Assembly: GCF_900107235.1 (NCBI RefSeq)
Contig: NZ_FNPF01000012.1
Coordinates: forward strand, 1 to 64,000
Direction of reading: 5' to 3'
Source of the DNA: Citreimonas salinaria
Lineage (GTDB): Bacteria > Pseudomonadota > Alphaproteobacteria > Rhodobacterales > Rhodobacteraceae
Length of the DNA: 64,000 bases
Shown here: positions 15,897 through 24,408 of the stretch, piece by piece
Numbering within the stretch: position 1 is the first letter of the stretch
How the letters are laid out: each line of letters opens with the position of its first letter
The notes under the pieces: model-generated
Seen by the model: only the letters and a program-made list of their open reading frames with translations
Told to the model about the DNA's origin: nothing
Database searches by the model: none
Made by a program: the position numbers and the translations under genes

Positions 15897-17054
15897 TCAG
15901 TCTGCCATGCGTCGTGCCGCGAGGCTGCCAAGGATTTCATCGGTGTCGGCCCCGAGCGCAGGCGCTCCGTTTTCGGTTCCGGGACCGTCACGTTCGAAGC
16001 AAAAGCCCGCATTGAGGATGCGTTCGCCGCCGGGCAGGTCGAGAAACAGCCCCCGCCCCTCGAGCTGGTCGAGAGACAACGCTGAGCCGATGTCGCGAAC
16101 CTTGCCCGCCGGAACGCCCGCGGCGGCCAGCGCCGTCTCCCAAGCGTCGGCGTCTTGCGTGATGAAGCGGTCGATCAGCAGAGAGCGCAGCGCCGCGTCG
16201 TTCTTCAGTCTTGCATCGGGCGCGGCGAATCGCGGGTCGTCCAGCAGTTCGGCGCAGCCCAGGACGCGGAAGAGTCGCTCCACCTGCACCTGCTGCACCG
16301 CGCCGATGGTGATCTCTCCCGCCGCGGTGGGAAACGTGTCGGCGGTCGGTGCGCCCGAGAACCCGCGGTTGCCGGCCCGCACCGGTGCTTGTCCCGAAAG
16401 CATCATCGGGACCGCGACAGAGGCCATCATCACCATGGCCGCATCCAGCATCGAGACGTCGACCACCTGCCCGCGCCGGGCAGGGTCGCGTTCGCGTTGC
16501 GTATAGGCGGCAAGGATCGCGAAGGCGGCCAGCAGGGCAGAGTAGGTATCCACGATCGGAAAGCCCACACGCTCGGCCGGCTCGCCCTCGTGGCCGGAGA
16601 GCAGCATCAGGCCCGACACACTCTGGATCACTTGATCGATCGCAGGATAATTCCGCATCGGCCCGGACTGGCCGAACCCCGAGACCGAGCAGTAGATCAG
16701 GCTCGGATGCGCCTGGGTGAGGTCCGAAGCCCCGAGTCCAAGTCGGTCGGCCACGCCGGGGCGGTAATTCTCGACGAAGATGTCGGCGCTGGCGATCAAC
16801 GCGCGGGCGGCCGCGCGACCCTCATCCGTCTTGAGATCGAGAACGACCGATTTCTTGCCGGCATTCGCGCCGACGAATGGCTCTGCCATCCCACGACGGC
16901 CGGGATCGCGCGTGTAGAACCGCATGGGATCGCCGGCCGGAGGTTCGACCTTGATCACTTCGGCGCCCAGCAGGTTGAGAAACTGCGTCGCCAGCGGCCC
17001 TGCGATGACATGGCTGAAATCCGCGACCCGCACGCCTTGAAGAGGTTTCGGCAT
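15897..17054 (-). CDS. CaiB/BaiF (class III) CoA-transferase
   Basis: A 385-residue family III CoA-transferase, which moves CoA between carboxylic acids through an aspartyl anhydride. The N-terminal LQGVRVADFSHVIAGPLATQFL and EVIKVEPP are typical, and the catalytic aspartate is D169 in GFPIVDTYSALLAA. The start at MPKPLQ (17054) agrees with the family; an in-frame ATG at 17087 would place the start between the palindrome at 17078-17096 and the coding region. It is downstream of a MarR gene on the same strand but has its own operator-like site 25 bases before the start. It is therefore probably co-regulated with the divergent dehydratase/CoA-transferase operon. Confidence 0.88.
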   Translation of the reverse strand: MPKPLQGVRVADFSHVIAGPLATQFLNLLGAEVIKVEPPAGDPMRFYTRDPGRRGMAEPFVGANAGKKSVVLDLKTDEGRAAARALIASADIFVENYRPGVADRLGLGASDLTQAHPSLIYCSVSGFGQSGPMRNYPAIDQVIQSVSGLMLLSGHEGEPAERVGFPIVDTYSALLAAFAILAAYTQRERDPARRGQVVDVSMLDAAMVMMASVAVPMMLSGQAPVRAGNRGFSGAPTADTFPTAAGEITIGAVQQVQVERLFRVLGCAELLDDPRFAAPDARLKNDAALRSLLIDRFITQDADAWETALAAAGVPAGKVRDIGSALSLDQLEGRGLFLDLPGGERILNAGFCFERDGPGTENGAPALGADTDEILGSLAARRMAD

Positions 17055-17077
17055 GGTGTGCCCCCGGCTTCGAAAAA

Positions 17078-17096
17078 CAGTTTCCAAAGGGAACTG
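17078..17096. promoter_or_regulatory. candidate MarR operator (CoA-transferase side)
   Basis: CAGTTTCC-AAA-GGGAACTG is a near-perfect inverted repeat 25 bases upstream of the CoA-transferase start at 17054. Its core GTTTCCAAAGGGAAC matches the site at 17689-17703 at 13 of 15 positions. The two sites flank the MarR gene and control opposite strands. Confidence 0.55.
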
Positions 17097-17111
17097 ATTT
17101 CCGGAGGTCTG

Positions 17112-17609
17112 TCAAGCGTCCGGCTGACCTCGTTGGTGGCTAGAGCCGTCGAGGTCTCCGATCAGGCGCCAGAGCAGTTCGAACAACATCACGCGCTCTC
17201 CCGGCGAGAGCGACGCCAGGAGACGCCGTTGAAGGGCGTCCATGTCCGGGCGCATCCTGGCCAGCCTCTCGGTCCCGGCGGGTGTGAGGTAGAGCGCCGT
17301 CAGTCGCATGTCCGCTCCCTCTTTCCTTCGTTCGATCAGGCCAGATTTCTCGAGCTCATTCACCAGCTTGGTCAGCGCCGACTTCTTCAGGATGACGGTT
17401 TTCGCGAGTTTTTTCTGGGTAAGGCCGGGGTTGAGGCCGATCAGGCTCAGCACGGCCACCTCGCCGCCCGCGACGTGGTGGGCTTCGAAGAACGGGGCGT
17501 TGTGGCTGAGAATGACCGCTCGCAAGGCTCGCGTCACGAAAGAGATGTCCTGTGACAGGTGCCCGAGCGTAACCGGCTCTTCCTCGTCCGTCCGGGCGCG
17601 GTCTTCCAT
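17112..17609 (-). CDS. MarR-family transcriptional regulator
   Basis: A 165-residue MarR protein with helix-turn-helix LKKSALTKLVNELEKSGLI around residue 75 and a wing beginning RRKEGADMRLTALYLT. It sits between two similar palindromes (17078-17096 and 17689-17703), each 25 bases upstream of a start codon: one for the CoA-transferase gene and one for the eight-gene operon starting at 17729. This arrangement strongly suggests that it represses both. Its C-terminus is Arg, Ser and His rich. The inducer is presumably a CoA thioester or free acid handled by the neighbouring enzymes. Confidence 0.87.
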   Translation of the reverse strand: MEDRARTDEEEPVTLGHLSQDISFVTRALRAVILSHNAPFFEAHHVAGGEVAVLSLIGLNPGLTQKKLAKTVILKKSALTKLVNELEKSGLIERRKEGADMRLTALYLTPAGTERLARMRPDMDALQRRLLASLSPGERVMLFELLWRLIGDLDGSSHQRGQPDA

Positions 17610-17688
17610 GGCGATCTCCTTGCGGCTGACGTTGGCTACGCCGAGGGCGTGCCGGTGTCAAACGCGGCTGTTGACAGGTGCGAAAAAG

Positions 17689-17703
17689 GTTTCCAATGTG
17701 AAC
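17689..17703. promoter_or_regulatory. candidate MarR operator (dehydratase operon side)
   Basis: GTTTCC-AAT-GTGAAC lies between the MarR gene start (17609) and the first gene of the eight-gene operon (17729). It resembles the site at 17080-17094 in sequence, and both lie 25 bases before a start codon. Confidence 0.55.
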
Positions 17704-17728
17704 AGACATCACCAAGAGGAGGGGCGCG

Positions 17729-18799
17729 GTGCAGGTTGATCCAGTCTTGGCGCGAGCGTTTTCCGAACGCGCAGACGGCGCGCGTGACACCTCTGTCCCG
17801 CTGGTTGGCCTGTTCGGTGAGGGTGTCCCGCTGCCGCTGATCGCCGCAATGGGCGGACAGGGGATCGACGTGAAGGCGCCGCCGCTGACCGATCCCGAAG
17901 ACGGGCCGATGGTGGACCAGGTCACTCGCGCCACTGAAGACTTCATGGACAGCTTCGCCACGCGCTTCCTGCACCGGTTCGCCGATGGCGCCTTTGACCG
18001 GTACGCGGCTCTGATCTTTGCGCGTGACGACGTGGCCGGGCTCGCCGCCTACCAGTATGCCCTCGAATTGCGCCGGCAGGGGCTCGTGCCGGCGCGCGGG
18101 CCGCAGCTGCATCTGTGGAATCTGCTCCACACCGGCAGTGCGCCCGCCATGCGGTTCAACCGGACGGAGCTTGACCGGTTGATCGCGATGCTGTCGGCGG
18201 TTCTGGGCGCACGCCTTGACCTCGACCGGCTTGCCGCTGCCCTTGCCGCCGAGGAGCGCAGAGCCGTGGCGCTGGCAGCGCTGCCGCCGGGCGGTGAGAC
18301 GGCCTTTGTCGCGCGCAATGCCGGGCGCTGGATGACGCCTGAGGATCATGTGGCGCGCCTGGAGCCGCCTGCGCGTGAAGGTGCGGACCGCCGGATCGCG
18401 CTTGTCGGCACGGCCTGCGACATCCCGGTCCTGCATAGGCTGTGTGCCGAGTTCGGCACCATCGTCGCGGACCTGCAGGATTACGGCCGCATCGTACCGC
18501 AACCGCGAACGGGCGAACCGCTGGACATGCTGCGCCGGATCGCTGGGGATCCGCTTTGCCTGCGGGCTGCGCCACCGGCACGGTTCACCCGCGCCTTGCG
18601 CGAGGGCACGGGTGACGCCGACCTGGTGATCGCGACGGTGAACCGGAACGACGATGCGCTGGGATGGGAACTGCCCGGGCTGCGTATGCAGGTCGAATCC
18701 CGGGGCGGCCGGTTCATCGATCTGGGATTCCTGCCGTTTCGCCCCGATGCGGCGTGGATCGACGGCGCCCGGGCCCGCGTTGCCGAGGCTTTGTCATGA
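17729..18799 (+). CDS. 2-hydroxyacyl-CoA dehydratase-like protein, subunit 1
   Basis: A 356-residue protein related to the HgdA/HgdB/BcrB-C family (2-hydroxyacyl-CoA dehydratase and benzoyl-CoA reductase subunits). Family features include the order of a first Rossmann-like half, a long helical middle, and a second half with RRIALVGTACDIPVLHRL near residue 222 and ADLVIATVNRNDD near 297. Genuine dehydratases bind a [4Fe-4S] cluster through three cysteines. Here the only cysteines are C230, C239 and C277, and the usual cluster positions read otherwise, for example NRNDD where many members have a Cys. No activator ATPase gene is nearby. The start follows GGAGGGGCGCGGTGCAGG-like sequence, so GTG at 17729 or a codon close by is plausible. 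The gene overlaps subunit 2 by ATGA. The function is uncertain. Confidence 0.7.
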   Translation: MQVDPVLARAFSERADGARDTSVPLVGLFGEGVPLPLIAAMGGQGIDVKAPPLTDPEDGPMVDQVTRATEDFMDSFATRFLHRFADGAFDRYAALIFARDDVAGLAAYQYALELRRQGLVPARGPQLHLWNLLHTGSAPAMRFNRTELDRLIAMLSAVLGARLDLDRLAAALAAEERRAVALAALPPGGETAFVARNAGRWMTPEDHVARLEPPAREGADRRIALVGTACDIPVLHRLCAEFGTIVADLQDYGRIVPQPRTGEPLDMLRRIAGDPLCLRAAPPARFTRALREGTGDADLVIATVNRNDDALGWELPGLRMQVESRGGRFIDLGFLPFRPDAAWIDGARARVAEALS

Positions 18800-20040
18800 A
18801 CTGTGCTGCCGCTGCCTCGGCGTATCAGAAGGACTGGCTGCGGGGCCTGCGCGGCCAGATCTCGGGCGGGGCGCCATATGCCTTCGTGAACGCCGACACG
18901 CCGCACGAGCTGTTTCACCACATGGGTGTGCCGATGGTCACGAACCAGTGGTGGTCGGCCGTGATCTCGGCCAAGCAACTCGCCCCGCATTACTTCGACC
19001 GGATGGAAGCGCTCGGCTTTCACGGCCACCTGCCGCGCTATTCGAGCCTGCCGCTGATCGCGCAGATGGAGGGCGATTTCGACCGCCAGCCCTGGGGTGG
19101 GCTGCCGCCTCCCGCGATCCTGTGCGCGCGGGCAAGCTCGGACGAGCATCCGCGCATCTTCCAGCGATGGGCCGACTTGACCGGGGCGGAGCTGCACTTG
19201 CTCTCTGCCCCGGCCGTTGCCGAACCGAAGCCCGATTGGTGGGTGCAGGCGCGCGAGGACTGGGAGACGTTCTACGGGTCCGACCGGCTCGACCTCATGG
19301 TGGCCGAGATGGAAGAGCTGATCGAGGCGCTGGAGCGGCTTACCGGGCGCAAATTCGACCGCGACGGCTTTGCCGGTTACATGGCGCGGATCGATGAACA
19401 GGAGCGGATGCTGGACGACATCGCTCAGCGCATGGCCGACGCGCCCCGTCTTCCGATGCGGATCGCCGAGCAGATGCCCAACGTGATGATCCCCCAGTGG
19501 CACCGCGGCTCGGACTGGGCGCTGGATCACGTCCGGGCCTTCCGCGACGAGGTTGAAGAGCGCATCGGCGTCGACCACGCGGTCTGCGAGGGCGAGCGCA
19601 CGCGGATGATGTGGATCGGGGCGGGGCTTTGGTTCGACACGTCCTTCTACACGGCGTTCGAGGAAAGCCACGGCGCCGTCTTCTGCTGGTCGATGTATCT
19701 TCCGTTCGCGGCCGACGGCTATATCCGCGCCGATCATGGCGACCCGCTGCGCGCACTCGCGGCGCGTGTCTCGTCGATGAACGAGCAGCTCCACCAGCCG
19801 CCCTGGGTCAACGAATGGCTGGTGAAGGAGGCGCTGCGCTGGCGGATCGACGTCGCGGTGATGCTGGTGCCGGAGCATGACAGGTTCTCCGGCTACGGGT
19901 CCCATTTCGCGCGCGCGGCCCTCGAGGCGGCGGGGGTGCGCGTGGTGCAGATCCGGTCGGACATGGTGGACCCGCGCGAGTGGGGCCGCGAGCCGGTGGA
20001 AGCGCAGGTGCGCGCCGTGCTCGATGGGAAGGAGGCTTGA
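18796..20040 (+). CDS. 2-hydroxyacyl-CoA dehydratase-like protein, subunit 2
   Basis: A 414-residue member of the 2-hydroxyacyl-CoA dehydratase/benzoyl-CoA reductase family. FVNADTPHELFHHMGVP (residues 30-46), the GGLPPPAILCARASSDEH segment (101-118) and the C-terminal VQIRSDMVDPREW are family-typical. The usual cluster-binding Cys positions appear replaced: LPRYSS at 79-84 and ASSDEH at 113-118 instead of Cys, and FSGYGSH near 364 where a Cys-Arg/Lys-Pro is common. It has only C3, C110, C264 and C297. The start at 18796 overlaps the previous stop (ATGA), and 44 upstream in-frame residues are non-native. A heterodimer with subunit 1 is likely; redox chemistry is doubtful. Confidence 0.72.
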   Translation: MNCAAAASAYQKDWLRGLRGQISGGAPYAFVNADTPHELFHHMGVPMVTNQWWSAVISAKQLAPHYFDRMEALGFHGHLPRYSSLPLIAQMEGDFDRQPWGGLPPPAILCARASSDEHPRIFQRWADLTGAELHLLSAPAVAEPKPDWWVQAREDWETFYGSDRLDLMVAEMEELIEALERLTGRKFDRDGFAGYMARIDEQERMLDDIAQRMADAPRLPMRIAEQMPNVMIPQWHRGSDWALDHVRAFRDEVEERIGVDHAVCEGERTRMMWIGAGLWFDTSFYTAFEESHGAVFCWSMYLPFAADGYIRADHGDPLRALAARVSSMNEQLHQPPWVNEWLVKEALRWRIDVAVMLVPEHDRFSGYGSHFARAALEAAGVRVVQIRSDMVDPREWGREPVEAQVRAVLDGKEA

Positions 20041-20042
20041 GG

Positions 20043-21164
20043 ATGGGCGCGCTCGACGGGTTGAAGGTGGCGGATTTCTCCTGGGTGGGCGCGGGGCCGC
20101 GCGCGACGAAGGATCTTGCCGACAACGGTGCGACGGTGGTGAAGGTCGAGTCGGCCAGACGGCTCGACCTCGGGCGCCGCTCGCCGCCTTTCGCGGGCGG
20201 GGACCGGCACAACCGCGACGCCTCGGTGTTCTTCGCGCAGACCAACACGTCGAAGAAGTCCGTCACCATCAACCTCTCGGACCCGCGCGGGGTCGAGGTG
20301 GCGAAACGGCTTGTGGCCTGGTCCGACGTGGTGGTCGAGAATTTCGGCCCCGGGTACATGGACCGCATCGGACTGGGCTGGGAGGTGCTTCAGGAACTGC
20401 GGCCGGGAATCGTCCTCGCCAGCGTCTCGGTCGCCGGGCGGTCAGGGCCGATGGCCGGCTTCCGCGGCTACGGTAACTCGGCCGCGGCCTGGTCGGGCCA
20501 TTGCGACATGACCGGCTGGCCGGGCACCGAGCCGCATATGCCGCCCTTCGCCTATGGCGACGTGGTCGCGCCGATGATGCTGACGGTGGCGATCCTGTCC
20601 GCGCTCGAGCAGCGGGACAGGACAGGGCAGGGCGTCTGGGTCGACGTGAGTCAGATTGAGGCGATGGTCCATGTGGCCGCCGACCTGTTCGCGCAGATGC
20701 CTGATGAGAAGCCCGCAAACGACGACCCGTCGTTCGCGATACATGGTGTGTTCCCCTGCGCGGGCGAGGATCGCTGGATCGCGATCGCCTGCGAGACGGA
20801 CGCTCAGGAAGCGGCGCTGCGCGGCGTCCTGGGTGACGACGACGTGTCGTCCCTGACCCGCGCCTGGGAGGCCGAGGCGCTGGAAACCGCGCTTGTCGCG
20901 GCGGGAGTGCCTGCGGCGGCGGTGCTGGACGGAAAGGGACTGGCCGAGCACCCGGCCCTGAACGCCGCCGGACACTTCGTCGAGGTCGATCATCCCGTGA
21001 TCGGCCGCGCGAAGATGCCCGCGCCGCCCTACACCTTCAGCGAAACACCCGGCACCGTAGGCCCCGCGCCGTGCCTTGGCGCCGACAATGCGGACGTCTT
21101 CACCGAGATCGGTTTTTTGCAAGACGAGATCGACTCGCTGACCGCCGAGGGGGTTCTGGCATGA
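20043..21164 (+). CDS. CaiB/BaiF CoA-transferase, catalytic subunit type
   Basis: A 373-residue family III CoA-transferase with N-terminal DGLKVADFSWVGAGPRATKDLADNGA, VVENFGPGYMDRIGLG near residue 97, and the catalytic aspartate D173 in PPFAYGDVVAPMM. The ATG at 20043 lies two bases after the stop of dehydratase-like subunit 2, with AAGGAGGCTTGAGG upstream. It overlaps the following, apparently inactive, paralogue by ATGA. The pair resembles two-subunit enzymes such as benzylsuccinate CoA-transferase BbsEF, in which one subunit carries the aspartate. The likely role is activating the imported acid or the intermediate handled by the dehydratase-like pair. Confidence 0.87.
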   Translation: MGALDGLKVADFSWVGAGPRATKDLADNGATVVKVESARRLDLGRRSPPFAGGDRHNRDASVFFAQTNTSKKSVTINLSDPRGVEVAKRLVAWSDVVVENFGPGYMDRIGLGWEVLQELRPGIVLASVSVAGRSGPMAGFRGYGNSAAAWSGHCDMTGWPGTEPHMPPFAYGDVVAPMMLTVAILSALEQRDRTGQGVWVDVSQIEAMVHVAADLFAQMPDEKPANDDPSFAIHGVFPCAGEDRWIAIACETDAQEAALRGVLGDDDVSSLTRAWEAEALETALVAAGVPAAAVLDGKGLAEHPALNAAGHFVEVDHPVIGRAKMPAPPYTFSETPGTVGPAPCLGADNADVFTEIGFLQDEIDSLTAEGVLA

Positions 21165-22150
21165 TGATGCTCGATGGGATCCGGGTGGTGGTGCTCGCCG
21201 ACCGGCTCGTGGATTTCGGCGGCTCCATGCTCGCCCGGTTGGGGGCGCAGGTGGTGCTGGCGGATGCCACGGGCATGACCGCCGCGCGACGCAAGGCCTG
21301 GCACAAGGGAATGGGCAGCAGCGATGCTCCACTGGAGGCGCTGCTCGACGGCGCCGACATCCTGCTGGACGACCGCCGCACCGATCCACGCGCCGGCGTC
21401 GACGCCTTGGCGGCGCGGCACGAGCGGCTGATCCACGTCGTCGCCACCGGCTGGCCCGAGGGGCAACCCCGACGCCCTGTCACCGACCTGACGCTCATGG
21501 CGCAATCGGGCCTCATGCATGTCACCGGCACGCCTGCTCGCCCGCCGCTTCGCCTGCCGGGCGAGCAGGCCTACGCGCTGACCGGCATCCAGGTGGCGAC
21601 GGCCGCGCTGATGGGACTTCGCGCACGGCGCCTGAGCGGGAAGGGGCAGCGTATCGCGGTGTCTGCCCTGCAGGCCGCGGCGCTTGCCAATTACCGCGAG
21701 GCGGTGATGTACGAACATACCGGCCGTGTCGGGCGGCGTCGGGGGAACATGCTGGTGCGCGGGAGTTCTGGCGTGCGGCAGATCTGGCCTTGTGCGGACG
21801 GTTTCGTCACCTGGTCGATGATCGACAACCCCGGCATGATGCGCGCGCTGGTGCGCGTGATGACCGAGCATGGCGCGGCTGGAGAACTGGCGCAGATAGA
21901 CTGGGACGCGATCCTCGTGGCCGACACGGATCAGGCCGTGATCGACCGCTGGCAGGACATCGTAGCGGACTTCTTCGCGAAATTCGACCGCGTCCGGCTG
22001 GCCAGCTGGTCGCTGGAGCATGGTCTCGGGCTTTCGCCAATCATCCGCCTGTCCGAGGTGCCGCAAAGCCCGCAGATGCAGGCGCGCGGTATGTTCGAGG
22101 ACGGTGTTCCCGGTCCCCTGTTCGCGGTGCACAAGGGAGGTGGGGCATGA
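21161..22150 (+). CDS. CaiB/BaiF-like protein lacking the catalytic aspartate
   Basis: A 329-residue family III CoA-transferase homologue, shorter and more divergent than its neighbours. The region that holds the catalytic Asp in the flanking paralogues (D173 in both) reads PGEQAYALTGIQVATAALMG here, with Y138 in its place. The C-terminal part keeps family blocks (GQRIAVSALQAAALANY, ending in MQARGMFEDGVPGP). It is probably a non-catalytic partner of one of the adjacent CoA-transferases, by analogy with heteromeric BbsEF. Three consecutive ATG codons (21161, 21164, 21167) could serve as the start; the first overlaps the previous stop. The gene is overlapped by the next one (ATGA). Confidence 0.8.
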   Translation: MMMLDGIRVVVLADRLVDFGGSMLARLGAQVVLADATGMTAARRKAWHKGMGSSDAPLEALLDGADILLDDRRTDPRAGVDALAARHERLIHVVATGWPEGQPRRPVTDLTLMAQSGLMHVTGTPARPPLRLPGEQAYALTGIQVATAALMGLRARRLSGKGQRIAVSALQAAALANYREAVMYEHTGRVGRRRGNMLVRGSSGVRQIWPCADGFVTWSMIDNPGMMRALVRVMTEHGAAGELAQIDWDAILVADTDQAVIDRWQDIVADFFAKFDRVRLASWSLEHGLGLSPIIRLSEVPQSPQMQARGMFEDGVPGPLFAVHKGGGA

Positions 22151-23334
22151 GTGCACTTTCCGGCCTGAGGGTGCTCGACTTCTCGCGGCTGTTGCCGGGT
22201 CCCTACTGTACATGGCTGCTGGCGGATCAGGGCGCCGAGGTGATCCGGGTCGAACATCCGCGTGAACTGGCCAAGCAGGCGAGGGTCTTCGGCTGGGATC
22301 GGATGGACGATGCCGGGCGCGCGCGGCAGCGGGCGCGGGACATGCTGGCGCGGGGCAAGAAATCCATCTGCCTCGACCTTGGGGACATGCGTGCCCAGGA
22401 TGCGCTACGGCAGCTTGCCGCGACCGTCGATGTGGTGGTGGAGGATTACCGACCCAGCGTGCTGGCAAGTCTCGGGCTGGGCCACGATGCCCTGTCAGAG
22501 GCCAATCCCAAGCTCGTCACCACATCGCTGACCTTGTGCGGCCAGACCGGCCCGCTGCGGGACAAGCCGGGCCACGATCCGGTGGCACTGGCGCTGGCAG
22601 GCGTTCTCAGCCGCACGGGCGAGGATCCCGAAGCCCCCGGCCTGCCTGGTTTCGCCGCCGCGGACGTGGCGACGGGCGCCCATGCCGCCTTTGCCACGCT
22701 GGCCGCGGTGATGGAGGCGCGGGCGACGGGGCAGGGGCGGCATGTCGACGTGGCCATGACCGATTGCTCAATGACGTTGCTCGCCAATCTCGTCGCCCGT
22801 TACGAGAACCCCGAGGACGCGCCGCCGAGGGGGGCGCGCCGGGCCGACATGGGACTGTGGCGCTGCGCAGACGGCGAGTGGCTGGTCACGACGGATATGG
22901 AGCCGCGCTATTGGCAGAACTTCTGCGAAACGATGGGCAAGCCGCACTACGCCGACTGGCAGCTTGACCCCGACAGGCGGGCGGAAATCCGAGAGGGGTT
23001 GCAGGCGATCTTTGCCACGGAACCCCGCGCGCATTGGCTGGCCCGTCTCGAGGCAGCCGGCACGCAGTTCGCTCCGGTCAACACGCTCGCCGAAGCGCTG
23101 GCTGAACCTCATTTCGTCGAACGCGGGATGGTCATCGCCCTGGACGCTCCGGGCGGCGCGCTGACGCAGCTGGGGCCGCCCGTGCGGCTCGGCGCGTTCA
23201 ACTCGCCCCATCCGGCGGTCTCGCCCGGCACCCACACCGCGGCCGTTCTGTCGGAGATCGGCCTCGATCCAGACCAGATTTCCGCCCTCGAAGGGGCGCA
23301 ACAGACCGGGCGCACAAGCCCGGCGCAGACCTGA
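22147..23334 (+). CDS. CaiB/BaiF CoA-transferase
   Basis: A 395-residue family III CoA-transferase: LSGLRVLDFSRLLPGPYCTWLLAD at the N-terminus, VVVEDYRPSVLASLGLG near residue 97, catalytic D173 in FAAADVATGAHAAF, and GQGRHVDVAMTD near residue 200. The start overlaps the previous stop (ATGA). It is the third such gene in a row and has an intact active site. The operon therefore encodes two catalytic proteins and one non-catalytic homologue. It is followed after 25 bases by the TRAP system 3 binding-protein gene. It may act as a racemase or CoA-transferase; alpha-methylacyl-CoA racemase belongs to the same fold, but its His/Asp pair is not evident. Confidence 0.86.
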   Translation: MSALSGLRVLDFSRLLPGPYCTWLLADQGAEVIRVEHPRELAKQARVFGWDRMDDAGRARQRARDMLARGKKSICLDLGDMRAQDALRQLAATVDVVVEDYRPSVLASLGLGHDALSEANPKLVTTSLTLCGQTGPLRDKPGHDPVALALAGVLSRTGEDPEAPGLPGFAAADVATGAHAAFATLAAVMEARATGQGRHVDVAMTDCSMTLLANLVARYENPEDAPPRGARRADMGLWRCADGEWLVTTDMEPRYWQNFCETMGKPHYADWQLDPDRRAEIREGLQAIFATEPRAHWLARLEAAGTQFAPVNTLAEALAEPHFVERGMVIALDAPGGALTQLGPPVRLGAFNSPHPAVSPGTHTAAVLSEIGLDPDQISALEGAQQTGRTSPAQT

Positions 23335-23359
23335 TCAGTTCACCAAGGGAGGAAAAACC

Positions 23360-24352
23360 ATGCTTCGGACAACCACGCTCATCGCCGTCTTTCTCGCCGC
23401 GCCCGCCTGGGCCGCGGACTTCAACCTGACCTACGCCTCGCCCTATACCGAATCGCATCCCTACGGCGCCGCCGACGCCGAGTGGATCGCCCGGATCGAA
23501 GAGCAGACCGATGGCCGGGTGGACATCACCCCCTATTGGGGCGGTGCGCTCATCACGTCGCGCGAAGGCGTGGACGAGCTCGCCGCGGGCGTTGCCGATA
23601 TCGGCTATATAGCACCGATCTACGCGCGCTCGGGCTACGACATGAACCGTCTCGTGCCGGGGATGTTCTACGGCTACACCGACCCCGAGAAGGTTCTCGA
23701 CGTCTACATGGACCTCTGGGAAGAGTACCCGGTCTTCGAAGAGGAACTGAGCGGCGTGCACGTGGTGGGGTTCAATGTCGGCACTCCGATGCACCTCATG
23801 CTTCGCGACAAGCCGGTAACGAGCCTGGACGATCTGGAGGGCCTGCGCATCCGGTCGGCCGTGGACTTCATCGGTCCGCTGGCGGCCTTCGGCGCCGAGG
23901 GTGTGACCATGCCGATGACCGAAACCTACCCGTCGCTGGAGAAGGGCGTTCTGCACGGCGTCATCGCCCCCTACGAGGCGCTGAAATCGCTGAGCTTCGC
24001 GGAGGTGGTCGGCTTCTATTCCGAACTGCCGCATTCCCGCGGGGCCTATCCGTCCCGCGCCGTCAATGGCGATGTCTGGTCCAGCCTGCCCGAGGACATC
24101 AGGCAGGTCTTCGACGACAACGCCGAGTGGCTCAGCCTGCGCACCTTGGAGCTTGCCCAGGCGGCCGAGGAGGAAGGCAAGACCTATGGCGAGGCCGAGG
24201 GTGTCGTCTTCAATGCTGTCGATCCGGCGGTCGTCGAGGAGTATTCAACCGCCTTCGCACCCGCCATCGAGGATGTCGCCGAGGGGCTCGATGCCATGGG
24301 CAAGCCGGGATCCGAGGTGCTCGCCAAGATCCGCGCCGCCCACGGCGACTGA
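23360..24352 (+). CDS. TRAP transporter substrate-binding protein (DctP family), system 3
   Basis: A 330-residue periplasmic binding protein with signal peptide MLRTTTLIAVFLAAPAWA, cleaved before ADFNLTYA. The start follows AGGGAGGAAAAACC. DctP features are GLRIRSAVDFIGP near residue 158, with the carboxylate-binding arginine, and PMTETYPSLEKGVLHGVIAP near 190. It opens the transporter part of the eight-gene operon that begins at 17729. Its ligand is probably the acid processed by the CoA-transferases and the dehydratase-like pair. A perfect hairpin separates it from the next gene. Confidence 0.9.
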   Translation: MLRTTTLIAVFLAAPAWAADFNLTYASPYTESHPYGAADAEWIARIEEQTDGRVDITPYWGGALITSREGVDELAAGVADIGYIAPIYARSGYDMNRLVPGMFYGYTDPEKVLDVYMDLWEEYPVFEEELSGVHVVGFNVGTPMHLMLRDKPVTSLDDLEGLRIRSAVDFIGPLAAFGAEGVTMPMTETYPSLEKGVLHGVIAPYEALKSLSFAEVVGFYSELPHSRGAYPSRAVNGDVWSSLPEDIRQVFDDNAEWLSLRTLELAQAAEEEGKTYGEAEGVVFNAVDPAVVEEYSTAFAPAIEDVAEGLDAMGKPGSEVLAKIRAAHGD

Positions 24353-24362
24353 ACCATCGGCC

Positions 24363-24386
24363 GGGCGCGCGGCCAGCCGCGCGCCC
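24363..24386 (+). promoter_or_regulatory. intercistronic stem-loop, TRAP system 3
   Basis: GGGCGCGCGGC-ca-GCCGCGCGCCC is a perfect inverted repeat in the 56-base gap between the binding-protein and DctQ genes. It lies in the same place as the stem-loops of systems 1, 2 and 4. There is no T run, so partial termination or transcript protection is more likely than full termination. Confidence 0.6.
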
Positions 24387-24408
24387 CCTCTCGGCGAAGG
24401 AAACGCGG

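Noticed and set aside
17729-20040. Annotation of the pair as a functional radical 2-hydroxyacyl-CoA dehydratase
   Set aside because: Cluster cysteines are not visible at their usual positions, and no activator ATPase is present, so only family membership is claimed.
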